Origin: Actinokineospora globicatena
GTDB taxonomy: Bacteria > Actinomycetota > Actinomycetes > Mycobacteriales > Pseudonocardiaceae
DNA length: 64,000 nucleotides
Assembly (NCBI RefSeq): GCF_024171945.1
Contig: NZ_JAMTCR010000003.1
Location: 1-64,000 of the forward strand
Reading direction: 5' to 3'
This document shows, one piece after another, positions 1 to 8,286 of this stretch (positions are counted from its first letter, which is position 1; the number at the start of each line of letters is the position of its first letter). The notes beneath the pieces were generated by a model. That model was not told where the DNA came from. It ran no database searches and saw only the letters and a list, made by a program, of their open reading frames with translations. Made by a program: the position numbers and the translations under genes.

Positions 1-2220
1 GCGCAGGTGACCGCGACCTTGCAGAAGGTGTTCGACGCGACCAAGACCGACGTCGAGGCGATCCTGTCCGGTCTGGACAAGAAGGTCGACGACGCATTCA
101 CGGCGGGGGAGAAGGCGGCCAGGGACGCGTTCACCGCCGAGCACAAACAGCGGATGGACGCCTACAAGGACAAGCGGTACTCCGGCGTCACCGGGAAGCT
201 CAAGTGGGTCAAGGACAAGTTCGCCGGTCTGCCCGAGGAAGCGAACCAGATCTTCGTCGCCGCGCGCCAGGGCTATGTGACCCGGATGCGCGGCGTGATC
301 TCCACGGTCGCCGACGTCATCGGCGCGGAGCTGACCCGGGCCAAGACCCGCATCGCGACCGGTCGCGATCAGTTGCAGGCCGAGGTCCGCAAGCTTCCCG
401 CTGATCTCCAAGCGATGGGCAAGCAGGCGGCGGGGGAGTTCGCGGGCAGGTTCGACGAGTTGACCGAGTCGGTCGACGCCAAGGGATCCGAGCTCGTCCA
501 GACGCTGGCGACCAAGTACAACCAGGCGCTCAAGGCCGTCGACGCGGAGATCGACGCGGAGAAGGAGAAGAACAAGGGCCTGGTGGCCAAGGCGATCGGC
601 GCGATCAAGGGCGTCATCGACACCATCATGCAGTTGAAGGACCTGCTGCTGGGCATCCTGGCCAAGGCCGCCGCCGCGGTCATGGGCATCCTGCGCGACC
701 CCATCGGGTTCCTCGGCAACCTGGTGTCAGCTGTGGGTTCCGGGCTGCGCGCGTTAATGGCCAACATCGGTGAGCACCTGAAGAAGGGACTCGTCGGCTG
801 GTTGCTCGGCGCGATGTCTGGCGCCGGACTCCAGTTGCCCGCCAAGTTCGACCTGCGCGGCATCATCATGATGATCGGCTCGTTGCTAGGGCTGACCTGG
901 GCGGCGATCCGGGGCCGGGTCACCGCGCGCGGCGTCCCGGAACCCGCCGTGGCGGCGGCCGAACAGGCCGTGCCGGAAGCGCAGAAGCTCAAGTCCGAGG
1001 GTGTCGGCGGGATCTGGGAGTCCATCAAGGACAGAACAGGCGACCTCAAGGCGGGGCTGTTCGGCAAGATCACGCAATACCTGATCCCGACCGTGCTGAT
1101 CGCGGGTATCACCTGGATCGTCAGCCTGCTCAACCCGGCCTCGGCGTTCATCCGCGCGGTCAAGATGATCATCGACATCGTGACGTTCATCGTCACCCAG
1201 GGCGCGCAGATCATCCAGTTCGTCAACGCCGTGCTCGACGCCGTCGTCGCCATCGCGAGCGGCGGGGCCGGTGGCGTGCCGGGGCTGATCGAGGCAGCGC
1301 TCGTCGCGTCGATCCCGGTCCTCATTGGAGCGCTCGCCGCGATCCTCAACATCTCCGACGTCGCCGACAAGGTCAAGAAGATCGTGCAGTCGCTGGCGAA
1401 ACCGGTGATGAAGGCCGTCGACTGGGTGGTCGACAAGATCGTCGGCGCCGCGAAGAAGCTCTGGGCACGGATCCGGGGCACCGGCAAGCCGGGCAAGGGC
1501 GCCGACGGCAAGGACGCCAAGCTCCGGCCGGTCACCGTGGGCTTCCGGATGAACGGGCACCCGCACCGGCTCATCTTCCGCCCGCCGTCGACGCTGCTGA
1601 TGGCCTCGGAGCCCGCGAGCATCCACGCCAAGGCCACCGCGACGCTCGCTGCGGTCAAGTACAACCCAGCCGCGCCGCAGTTCCAGAAGACGTTGCTGGA
1701 GCAGATCATCGCGAAGTCCGCCGTCCTCGTCGAGCTCAAGGGCGACGGGTTCACCAACGCCGACCTCCAGGCGGAGCTGGCCGAGTTGGCCGGGCTGTGC
1801 GAGACGTACGGGGCGACCTACGACCGCACGGACATCGAGGCGAGCGCGGAGAAGCTGCCGGAGTTGCCGCCGCAGACCGAGCTCTCGGCCGACCGCACGG
1901 TCCTCAAGGCGGCGTCGGGCCAGCGCATCACCAACACGACCGCGACGACCATCGCGGGCCACCTCGGCTACCAGAAGATCCGCGAACGGGGTAAGGGCGG
2001 TGCGATCGTGTTCCACAATCCCGGTGGCAGCCCACCGTATTTGTCACCCGATGAGGGGTCTGGCGGCACGACCGCGGGCGCCCACCTCGGCGGTATGTTC
2101 AAGGGTGCCGAGGCGGTGGACGGTTTCGGTGGTGACCAGCGCACCGGCACGTACGCGGTCAAGGTGAGGGTCGACGGCGACACCTTGGCCTACCTCGGGC
2201 TGCACAGGTTGGGGAAGTAG
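1..2220 (+). CDS. eCIS-type effector with C-terminal toxin domain (5' truncated by window edge)
   Basis: The frame is open from base 1, so the true start lies upstream; a GTG at 7 is only an internal candidate. About 740 residues are visible. Residues ~1-200 are charged, coiled-coil-like helices. About 200-470 hold alternating amphipathic and very hydrophobic stretches, including 'ANIGEHLKKGLVGWLLGAM' and 'FDLRGIIMMIGSLLGLTW'. From memory this block is typical of the translocation region of DUF4157-type effectors loaded into extracellular contractile injection systems. A Gly/Lys linker near 490-500 leads to a globular C-terminus. The last ~90 residues contain 'YLSPDEGSGG' and 'HLGGMFKGAEAV', resembling polymorphic-toxin domains with an H-x-GG-x-(W/F)K motif such as Ntox21; that subfamily is a guess. 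The next gene starts on the base after this stop, the usual toxin-immunity arrangement. The DUF4157 part, if present, lies outside the window. Confidence 0.7.
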   Translation, partial: AQVTATLQKVFDATKTDVEAILSGLDKKVDDAFTAGEKAARDAFTAEHKQRMDAYKDKRYSGVTGKLKWVKDKFAGLPEEANQIFVAARQGYVTRMRGVISTVADVIGAELTRAKTRIATGRDQLQAEVRKLPADLQAMGKQAAGEFAGRFDELTESVDAKGSELVQTLATKYNQALKAVDAEIDAEKEKNKGLVAKAIGAIKGVIDTIMQLKDLLLGILAKAAAAVMGILRDPIGFLGNLVSAVGSGLRALMANIGEHLKKGLVGWLLGAMSGAGLQLPAKFDLRGIIMMIGSLLGLTWAAIRGRVTARGVPEPAVAAAEQAVPEAQKLKSEGVGGIWESIKDRTGDLKAGLFGKITQYLIPTVLIAGITWIVSLLNPASAFIRAVKMIIDIVTFIVTQGAQIIQFVNAVLDAVVAIASGGAGGVPGLIEAALVASIPVLIGALAAILNISDVADKVKKIVQSLAKPVMKAVDWVVDKIVGAAKKLWARIRGTGKPGKGADGKDAKLRPVTVGFRMNGHPHRLIFRPPSTLLMASEPASIHAKATATLAAVKYNPAAPQFQKTLLEQIIAKSAVLVELKGDGFTNADLQAELAELAGLCETYGATYDRTDIEASAEKLPELPPQTELSADRTVLKAASGQRITNTTATTIAGHLGYQKIRERGKGGAIVFHNPGGSPPYLSPDEGSGGTTAGAHLGGMFKGAEAVDGFGGDQRTGTYAVKVRVDGDTLAYLGLHRLGK

Positions 2221-3057
2221 ATGTGGCACTACATCGTTCCCGCCGCGGACGCACCGCGGGTCCTGCCGGTGGCCCTGCGTGCCGCCGAGGTTCACCGTTT
2301 CGAGGTACGGCAACCCTATATGGAGACTCCGGACCAGGCGGCGGCGGGTCCCTTTGAAGGCCAGTTCGTTGCTCAAGACCTGGCTGTGCGGATGGTGCTC
2401 GCGGCGGCGGCGGACGACAAGTCGTTCCCGCACGCGAGGCTCCAGGCCGCCGATGGGCAGTACCTGATGGCTGGGCTCGACGGCGAGGTCTTCCTGGGGG
2501 TGACCGCTGAGCTGGCAGTGCCTGGGGTTGAGGTCGCGGCGTGGCCACCGCGTGCCGTCGAGTACCCGGAAGTGCCGTTGGACCCACCGCTCGACGACGG
2601 CGCTTGGCGGTCGATCGCCGCTCGTGTCGCCAGTGGACCGTTGTTCGCGCTGGAACGGTGGGCGCTGGGCCCGTTCGGCGAGCGCGGTCACCTGCTGCGC
2701 GGCGCCGCTGATGTCGCTCGACTGTCCGAAGTGGTGTGTCCACGCGCGGGTCTGGCGGTGCTCTCGGCAGAGTTGCTCGTCGATGTGGCCTCGTTGGGTG
2801 CCGCGCTCGACGATCCGCTGGACAGCCTTTACCGGTCGTCGCCGAGCGTGGTCTACCCGGCCGACGACCAGCCCTGGCTGGTGCGAGGCTTCCACTTGCC
2901 GCGCGAGCTGCCGCCGTTGCTGGCCCCCGGCGCGCTGCTGCTGGTGGCGCCGCCGTTCGACGACTGGGAGCTACCGGCCGTCGAGTGCTACGTCCGCCCC
3001 GAGCCGGACGGAACAGTCCGAAGTGGACTCGCTTACCACATCGCGGATCCGGACTGA
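2221..3057 (+). CDS. Candidate immunity protein for the upstream effector
   Basis: A 278-residue acidic protein with no signal peptide and no membrane segment. I recognise no family. Its ATG follows the upstream TAG with no gap, and the Shine-Dalgarno-like GGGGAAG lies inside the last codons of the effector gene, so the two are probably translationally coupled. It is rich in Ala, Leu, Asp and Pro. Residues 1-110 and 130-278 look like two alpha/beta halves, each with hydrophobic strands such as 'GALLLVAPPFDDWELPAVE'. The immunity role rests only on position and coupling. A chaperone or loading adaptor for the effector is the main alternative. Confidence 0.6.
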   Translation: MWHYIVPAADAPRVLPVALRAAEVHRFEVRQPYMETPDQAAAGPFEGQFVAQDLAVRMVLAAAADDKSFPHARLQAADGQYLMAGLDGEVFLGVTAELAVPGVEVAAWPPRAVEYPEVPLDPPLDDGAWRSIAARVASGPLFALERWALGPFGERGHLLRGAADVARLSEVVCPRAGLAVLSAELLVDVASLGAALDDPLDSLYRSSPSVVYPADDQPWLVRGFHLPRELPPLLAPGALLLVAPPFDDWELPAVECYVRPEPDGTVRSGLAYHIADPD

Positions 3058-3180
3058 GCGGGTTGCCTCGGGGCGCTGGATTCGTATAGTGGGTGGTGAC
3101 GACAGCCGGGGATGTCGGTCGGGGCCCCGTGGCCGCGTTCCCATGACAGTCGCCGCGACGGGGCCGATTGGGGGATCGGG

Positions 3181-3963
3181 ATGACCGAGTACGTTGAGGC
3201 GCGGGTCCGCTACCTGGCGCCCGTGTGGCGTGACACCGACGAGATACCCACCATCGCGGACTGGTCGACGATGGCGGCCAACACGGTCGAGCACACGGTC
3301 CGGGTGCACGACGCCTGGGATGCCGACTGCGACGTGGAAACGACCGGCTTCCAACGGGTTTCCCACACCACGCTCGCCGACTTCACCGACCCGCGGTCGG
3401 TCGAGCACGTATACCTGCCTGAAGTGGCTTCCCTGGTCCAGAAACTCACCTCGGCTGACCATGTCGTGGCCACTCACCACTACATCCGCTGGGGCAACCC
3501 CGGCGACTTCGAAGCGGGCTACGCGGGCTTCCTGCACGGCGACAAACCCCTCGCCGACCCGATGGCCTACTCCTTGGCCCGCGCCCGCCACCTTCAGCTC
3601 GGTCCCGGCCGTTCTCACGACTTCGCCTGGTACAACACCTGGCAACCCATCGACCACCCCGCCACCCGCAACCCCTTGGCGCTCATCGACGCCCGCACCG
3701 TCTCGCCCGGCGACCTGCACCCGTACCGCTACGACGGCGCGGGCGAACAGAACCTGGAAACCGTGCCGCTCCACAGTTCCGCCCACCGCTTCCACTACTT
3801 CCCGTCGTTGCCACCGGAGGACCTGATCCTCTTCAAGCAACTCGACACCAGGCCGGACCACACCCCGACCTGCCTGCACTCCGCCTTCGAAACCCCGGCC
3901 CCACCCGCCACACCCCTGCGCCGCAGCATAGAGACCCGCTGGCTCTGCGCCTTCACCTCATGA
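3181..3963 (+). CDS. CmcJ/NvfI-like oxidoreductase (GA4-desaturase-like family)
   Basis: A 260-residue cytosolic protein. The ATG at 3181 is preceded by GGGGGATCGGG, a better ribosome site than the upstream GTG at 3112. Family landmarks in order are 'VHDAWDADCDVETTGFQ' near the N-terminus, 'FAWYNTWQPIDHP' and 'PLALIDARTV' in the middle, and 'RFHYFPSLPPEDLILFKQLD' followed by 'HSAFETP' near the end. This set is characteristic of the CmcJ/AsaB group, which in Streptomyces and fungi acts as 2-oxoglutarate/iron-type oxygenases or hydroxylation partners in secondary metabolism. The H-x-D and distal His of the core are seen only by motif. No biosynthetic cluster surrounds it and the substrate is unknown. 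It converges on the methyltransferase remnant, overlapping by 6 nt. Confidence 0.75.
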   Translation: MTEYVEARVRYLAPVWRDTDEIPTIADWSTMAANTVEHTVRVHDAWDADCDVETTGFQRVSHTTLADFTDPRSVEHVYLPEVASLVQKLTSADHVVATHHYIRWGNPGDFEAGYAGFLHGDKPLADPMAYSLARARHLQLGPGRSHDFAWYNTWQPIDHPATRNPLALIDARTVSPGDLHPYRYDGAGEQNLETVPLHSSAHRFHYFPSLPPEDLILFKQLDTRPDHTPTCLHSAFETPAPPATPLRRSIETRWLCAFTS

Positions 3964-4261
3964 GGCGTTGCGCGCGAAGAGAAACGCTTGCGGCACTTGC
4001 TCGTCCGGGTCGCACAACCACTGCGCCTCGATCTCAAACCCGGCGTCCCGCAACCAGGAAGCCACCCGCTCCGGCCGACGGCGGTGGACGTAGACCACCA
4101 CCGGCCCCATCCCGCACCTGCTCGGCGAACACCGCCAACGCGGCGCGCAAGTACGGACCACCAGCGAGGGCATCACGCAACTGGTCGGCATAGCTCCCAG
4201 CCACCGCGTCGTACGAGATCCGTGTGTCAGCCAACCAACCATCCGAGGTCACGCCCGCCAC
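3958..4261 (-). pseudogene. SAM-dependent methyltransferase remnant (core deleted)
   Basis: Read on the minus strand, the first ~50 codons encode a normal methyltransferase start, 'TRISYDAVAGSYADQLRDAL' through 'YLRAALAVFAEQVR'. After a change of frame near 4120-4135, the last ~45 codons encode its normal end, 'RPERVASWLRDAGFEIEAQW' through 'QVPQAFLFARN'. In intact actinobacterial relatives roughly 110-130 residues lie between these, including the GxGxG SAM-binding core. Here they are absent, so an internal deletion with frameshift has destroyed the enzyme. The original ATG at 4261 and the stop at 3958 remain. Two short open frames of 75 and 94 codons cover the pieces, but neither could fold as a methyltransferase. 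Confidence 0.8.
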
Positions 4262-4300
4262 GCTATTCCACGATCTTGAGGCTTTTTTGACCGCGTCACC

Positions 4301-5446
4301 TCACCGTGCGGCTGGTGATATGTAGCCGGTCTCGAGTCGACCGCCTAGCCAGGTGGTCAGGCGGGCTGCTTGGTCCTCCAGGGCGCGCCGGGCAGCCGTT
4401 GAGACCTTCTCCAGGAGCCGGATCTCCACCACCCCTGCCGTGTCCTGTACCCAGCATCCGACGATGCGGCCGTCCACCCATGCCGTGGTTCCCGCGTTGC
4501 CCCGGGTGTCGAACAGTTGATCCCGGTGTCGCCCCAGGTAGAAGTCTCGGCCTTGCCAGCCCATGACTGTTGGGTCTAGCACCGGCAGCAGCGCGACCCA
4601 CGGTCCCGGATCCACCACCCCGGCGTCATCCGGAAGCAGCCATCCCACCTGACCGTCGTCCAGTGACACGGCGACGGCCTCCAGTTCCGCCAAGGCTGTC
4701 CGGACCACCGACTTCGTGGATCCCAGCCACCACACGATGTCGGCCTCCGTGCCTGGCCCGAACGCGCGCAGCCACACCCGGACCAGCTCGCGGTACCCCT
4801 CGGCGGCGGTCATCCACGGCGGGGCTTCGCCGAGCCACTGGGACGTGAGGGTCCACCGGGGGCGGGAACTGTTCCAACGTCCGGTGTTCGCGCCGCGCAA
4901 GATGTCGCCGGTGGCGCCGAGATGGGTGAGGACCCGGGGCGCGGACCACGCCGTCGCCGGGCTCTCGATCTTGACGTTGACCATCGGTACCGCCGCGCGC
5001 ACCTCAAGGGCGGTAAGGCCACCGTCGGCGAGGGCGGCCAGGATCTCGGTCCGCGCGCTGTCCAGCCAGTCGGCAGGCAGGGAGGCGTTGATGACGTCCT
5101 TCGTCATCCGGGCCCGCTCCGCGTCCGCCACCCGAGCTGACGCGCTGGGCCACACCGCGGGCAGCAGGGTGCGCGGGAACACGAACAGCGTCCGCCGCAT
5201 CGCCAGTTGCTTCACCAGGGTTCGGTCCACATAGAGCGCGCGGTCTACGTGAACATGGCCCGCGCGGTCGACGTCCACCGAGTCGGTCCGCGCCCAGCAG
5301 GACAGGTAGACCGTCGCGGGTTCGGTCGCGTGCAGGACGCCCAGCGCCTGGGTCACCTCCTCCGGTGACCCCAGTCGGGACCCGGGCGCCAACCCGTGCC
5401 GCACGCCCAGCCGTGCTCGCCGCTCGTCGTCGGTTACGTGCCGCAT
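4301..5446 (-). CDS. AlkZ/YcaQ-family winged-helix DNA-binding protein (HTH_42)
   Basis: A 381-residue protein of the family that includes the DNA glycosylase AlkZ (YcaQ), which unhooks interstrand cross-links. Typical stretches are 'ALGVLHATEPATVYLSCWAR', 'RRTLFVFPRTLLPAVWPS', 'APRVLTHLGATGDILRG', 'LLPVLDPTVMGWQGRDFYLG' and 'WVDGRIVGCWVQ'. Characterised AlkZ enzymes carry a QxQ or QxD catalytic motif early in the protein. The corresponding place here reads His-Ala-Thr, as in many actinobacterial paralogues, so glycosylase activity is doubtful. The gene begins 17 nt after the caspase-FtsZ stop on the same strand and is probably the last gene of that operon. DNA binding or repair linked to the upstream genes is inference. 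Confidence 0.8.
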   Translation of the reverse strand: MRHVTDDERRARLGVRHGLAPGSRLGSPEEVTQALGVLHATEPATVYLSCWARTDSVDVDRAGHVHVDRALYVDRTLVKQLAMRRTLFVFPRTLLPAVWPSASARVADAERARMTKDVINASLPADWLDSARTEILAALADGGLTALEVRAAVPMVNVKIESPATAWSAPRVLTHLGATGDILRGANTGRWNSSRPRWTLTSQWLGEAPPWMTAAEGYRELVRVWLRAFGPGTEADIVWWLGSTKSVVRTALAELEAVAVSLDDGQVGWLLPDDAGVVDPGPWVALLPVLDPTVMGWQGRDFYLGRHRDQLFDTRGNAGTTAWVDGRIVGCWVQDTAGVVEIRLLEKVSTAARRALEDQAARLTTWLGGRLETGYISPAAR

Positions 5447-5463
5447 CTGGCCATCATCGCAGG

Positions 5464-7158
5464 TCAGGGTGTGCTGAACCGGGTGGCGACGATGGCGACC
5501 TCGACCTGGTCACCCGCGCTGTCGTCGAAGGCGGCGCCGAAGACCAGGTCGGCGTCGGGGTGGGCGGTGTCGGAGACGAGGGCGGCGGCCGCGCTGACGT
5601 CGGCGTAGCTGATCCGCGAGTCACCGGAGATGGACAGCAGGATGACCCCGGCGCCGTGGATGCCCTGGTCGGTCAGCCGTTCGTACTCGGCGATCGCGTC
5701 GCGCACCGCGGCCTCGATCCGGTCCGGCCCGCTCGCCCGCCCGAGGCCGATGACGGCGGCGCCCGCCCCGGTCAGCGCGGCGCGCACGGCGTCGAACCCG
5801 ACCCGGATGGCACCGGGGACGGTCAGCAGGTGCACGATGCTGCGGATCGCGCTCATCAGCACCTGGTCGGCCTGCCGGAACGCGTCCATCAGGGACACCC
5901 CGAGGTCGCCGAGGGCGAGCAGCCGGTCGTTGGCGATCACGATCACCGTGTCGCACACCGCCCGCAGCTCGGCGATGCCCGCCTCCGCCTGGGCCGCGCG
6001 CCGCCTGCCCTCGAAGCTGAACGGCCTGGTCACCACGCCCACGGTGAGCGCGCCTGCCCGCCGCGCGAGCTCCGCGACGACCGGTGCCCCGCCGGTGCCG
6101 GTCCCGCCGCCCTCGCCGCAGGTGATGAACACCAGGTCCGCGCCCTCCAGGACCTCCGCGATGTCCTCCGCGCTCGCCGTCACCGCCAGCCGCCCGAGCT
6201 CGGGGTTCGCACCCGCGCCGACGCCGAGGGCCAGGTCGCCGCGCACGTCGACCTTCACGTCGGCGTCGCTCATCAGCAGGGACGTCGGATCGGTGTTGAT
6301 CGCGATCGACCGGTACCCGGCGGGCTGCTCGTCGTAGAGGCGGTTGAGCGCGTTCACGCCACCACCGCCGATGCCGACCACCCGGATGTCGACCTCGGGC
6401 GCGGTGGCGGCGGGCACGTACGCGGCGTTGCGCGCGAGCGCGAGCTTGCCGATGGTGTCCTTGTTGATCTGCTCCGGACGCGGGTACCCGCGCGAGCGCA
6501 TCGTCTGCAGCACCCGTTCGTACACGGTGGTGAGCGTGAGCAGCTCCGGTCCGCCGGGGATTCCGGTGCGCAGCAGGTCGAGCACGGCGCCGGTGAACGC
6601 GGTGTGCTCGGCGTCGGGCAGCGCGAGCGCCGTGTGGTTGGGCGCCGTCGCGGTCAGCACGTACACGCCCTCGATGTCGGTCAACCCGGTGACCGCGCTG
6701 CCGGACATGGCCGGGATCGCCCGCCCGGCGAAGCAGCAGTCCAGGATGACGACCCGGTTGTCGGCCGGGAACCGGCCCCGGTCGGTCACCACGGTGCGCA
6801 GCTCGTCGTAGCGCAGGGTCCGGAACGGCAGCTGGTCGGGATTGGTGTCGCCCAACGCCAGGAACAGCTCGCCGCTGCGCGACCCGGCCAACCCGTGCCC
6901 GGCGAGGTAGACCAGCAGTGTGTCCTCGGCCAGCTCCGCGCGCCGCCAGATCTCGCTGACCACCGCCGCGTCGTCGACCGGGTTGTGCACGACCGAGATG
7001 TGGTCCTCGGGGAACCCGCCGAGCGCCGGGTCGGTCAACACCGCGCGCAGCGCCTCGAGGTTGCGCTCCACCGCGGGCAGGTCGTGCAACCCGTCCGACC
7101 TGTACTCGCTGGTACCGACCAGCACCGCATGCGATCGACTCGGATCCGGCAGCCGCAC
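5464..7158 (-). CDS. Caspase-like protease fused to an FtsZ-like tubulin GTPase
   Basis: A 564-residue two-domain protein. Residues ~8-245 are a peptidase C14 domain: 'HAVLVGTSEY' opens the fold, 'LLVYLAGHG' supplies the catalytic His (~88) and 'VVILDCCFAG' the catalytic Cys (~142). Residues ~256-564 align without large gaps to FtsZ: 'IRVVGIGGGGVNAL', 'AINTDPTSLL', 'GVGAGANPELGR', the tubulin signature GGGTGTG (350-356), 'RPFSFEGRRR' and a complete C-terminal subdomain ending 'VEVAIVATRF'. The T7 loop reads 'AIRVGFDAVR' where FtsZ has N-V-D-F-A-D-V, so Asn, Asp and Asp are replaced. There is no C-terminal tail for FtsA/SepF/ZipA partners. I chose GTG 7158 because GGAGGG lies 7 nt upstream; GTG 7173 is possible. 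It sits between a lipoprotein gene (75 nt) and an AlkZ-like gene (17 nt). A role as GTP-controlled death protease is inference. Confidence 0.9.
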   Translation of the reverse strand: MRLPDPSRSHAVLVGTSEYRSDGLHDLPAVERNLEALRAVLTDPALGGFPEDHISVVHNPVDDAAVVSEIWRRAELAEDTLLVYLAGHGLAGSRSGELFLALGDTNPDQLPFRTLRYDELRTVVTDRGRFPADNRVVILDCCFAGRAIPAMSGSAVTGLTDIEGVYVLTATAPNHTALALPDAEHTAFTGAVLDLLRTGIPGGPELLTLTTVYERVLQTMRSRGYPRPEQINKDTIGKLALARNAAYVPAATAPEVDIRVVGIGGGGVNALNRLYDEQPAGYRSIAINTDPTSLLMSDADVKVDVRGDLALGVGAGANPELGRLAVTASAEDIAEVLEGADLVFITCGEGGGTGTGGAPVVAELARRAGALTVGVVTRPFSFEGRRRAAQAEAGIAELRAVCDTVIVIANDRLLALGDLGVSLMDAFRQADQVLMSAIRSIVHLLTVPGAIRVGFDAVRAALTGAGAAVIGLGRASGPDRIEAAVRDAIAEYERLTDQGIHGAGVILLSISGDSRISYADVSAAAALVSDTAHPDADLVFGAAFDDSAGDQVEVAIVATRFSTP

Positions 7159-7233
7159 GTCGACACCCTCCACCGGCGACCCCCGCGGCCACCCGCGACT
7201 ACATCGATCCCCACGCCGACTTCGTTGCAGCGC

Positions 7234-8286
7234 CTACTCGGGCCAGTCGAGCGGCACGGCGTCGCCGGGCGTGGGGGAGCCGAGGATGAAGCCGGAACCG
7301 GAGAGGGTGCGGATTGTGCCGTGCTCGGTGATCTCCAGCTCTTTGAACGGGTTGTTCACCCGCGCCAGCCCGCCGCCCGGCAGCGGGCGCAGCTGCGCGG
7401 TGTCCGCGGCCGCGTGCCGATCCCACTGATCACCCCGGCGTTCGAACAAGGCACTGGTGCCGTCGCCTGCGCGGGTCGTGTCGCCGCGCGGGCCGACTGT
7501 CGACACCACGACGAGGTTGGGGCCGTTCCACGCGAGGTCGGACACCATGCTGAGCGCGTCGGGCCCGACCGGTAGCGGGGGCAGCGGCTTGACCTGACCC
7601 GTCGCGAGGTCGAGGAGCACCGGCCAGGACTCCATGTCCGCGTCCACCGAGCTCGTGCCCGTGGAGAAGGCCAGGGTGGTGCCGGTCGGGTCGACCGCGT
7701 ACTGGTGGACCGGGAGAGTGCCGCCGACAACGTGTTCCCAGCGCACGGAACCGTTGGCGTCCATCGCGTAGAAGGCGTTGTACCGGCCCGGTTCGTCGAT
7801 GACGTACTCCAGCACGGTCACCTCCGGCGTCGCGGCGATCACCTCCTGCGGGGACACGATCGGCTCGGACACGGCCCGGGGTGGGTGAGCGAGGATCGAA
7901 CCGAGGAACCGGCCGTCGGAGCGGGCGAACCGGCGGATCAGGTTGGCTTCCGCGGTCCGCACCTCGTCGCCCGCGATGGCCACGCCCTGGCACCTCCCGC
8001 ACGGGACCCGCGCCTCGCCGCCGCCGGTGGCCCAGATGACCAGCTCATCGTCGCCGGAGCTGGGGAAGTCGTCGCTGACCACGACCGCCCCGGACCTGCT
8101 GTCAGCGGCCACCGCCACCTGCTCGTTGTGGTACCTGCCGAGGCGGCGCGGCTGGTCGCCGTCGAGCACGAACACGCCGTCGTCGTTCGACCACACCAGC
8201 CCTGACCGGGGTGCGGGGGCGGGTTCGTCGTCCGTTGCCGTGCAACCGCCGAGTGCCAGGAGGAGAACCAGGATCGCGGCGCGCAT
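7234..8286 (-). CDS. Lipoprotein with beta-propeller-like body
   Basis: A 350-residue predicted lipoprotein. The N-terminus 'MRAAILVLLLALGGCTA' is a short signal peptide ending in the lipobox LGGC, so the mature protein would be anchored outside the membrane. The remainder shows repeated beta-rich segments ('GLVWSNDDGVFVLDGDQPRR', 'AVAADSRSGAVVVSDD', 'VLLDLATGQVKPLPPLPVG') like a six- or seven-bladed propeller, and a CxxC pair in 'VPCGRCQGV'. Its ATG overlaps the stop of the preceding gene in a TGATG arrangement, so the two are translationally coupled, and the caspase-FtsZ gene follows on the same strand. It may be a surface sensor or binding partner of the upstream membrane protein. No specific family recognised. 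Confidence 0.8.
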   Translation of the reverse strand: MRAAILVLLLALGGCTATDDEPAPAPRSGLVWSNDDGVFVLDGDQPRRLGRYHNEQVAVAADSRSGAVVVSDDFPSSGDDELVIWATGGGEARVPCGRCQGVAIAGDEVRTAEANLIRRFARSDGRFLGSILAHPPRAVSEPIVSPQEVIAATPEVTVLEYVIDEPGRYNAFYAMDANGSVRWEHVVGGTLPVHQYAVDPTGTTLAFSTGTSSVDADMESWPVLLDLATGQVKPLPPLPVGPDALSMVSDLAWNGPNLVVVSTVGPRGDTTRAGDGTSALFERRGDQWDRHAAADTAQLRPLPGGGLARVNNPFKELEITEHGTIRTLSGSGFILGSPTPGDAVPLDWPE

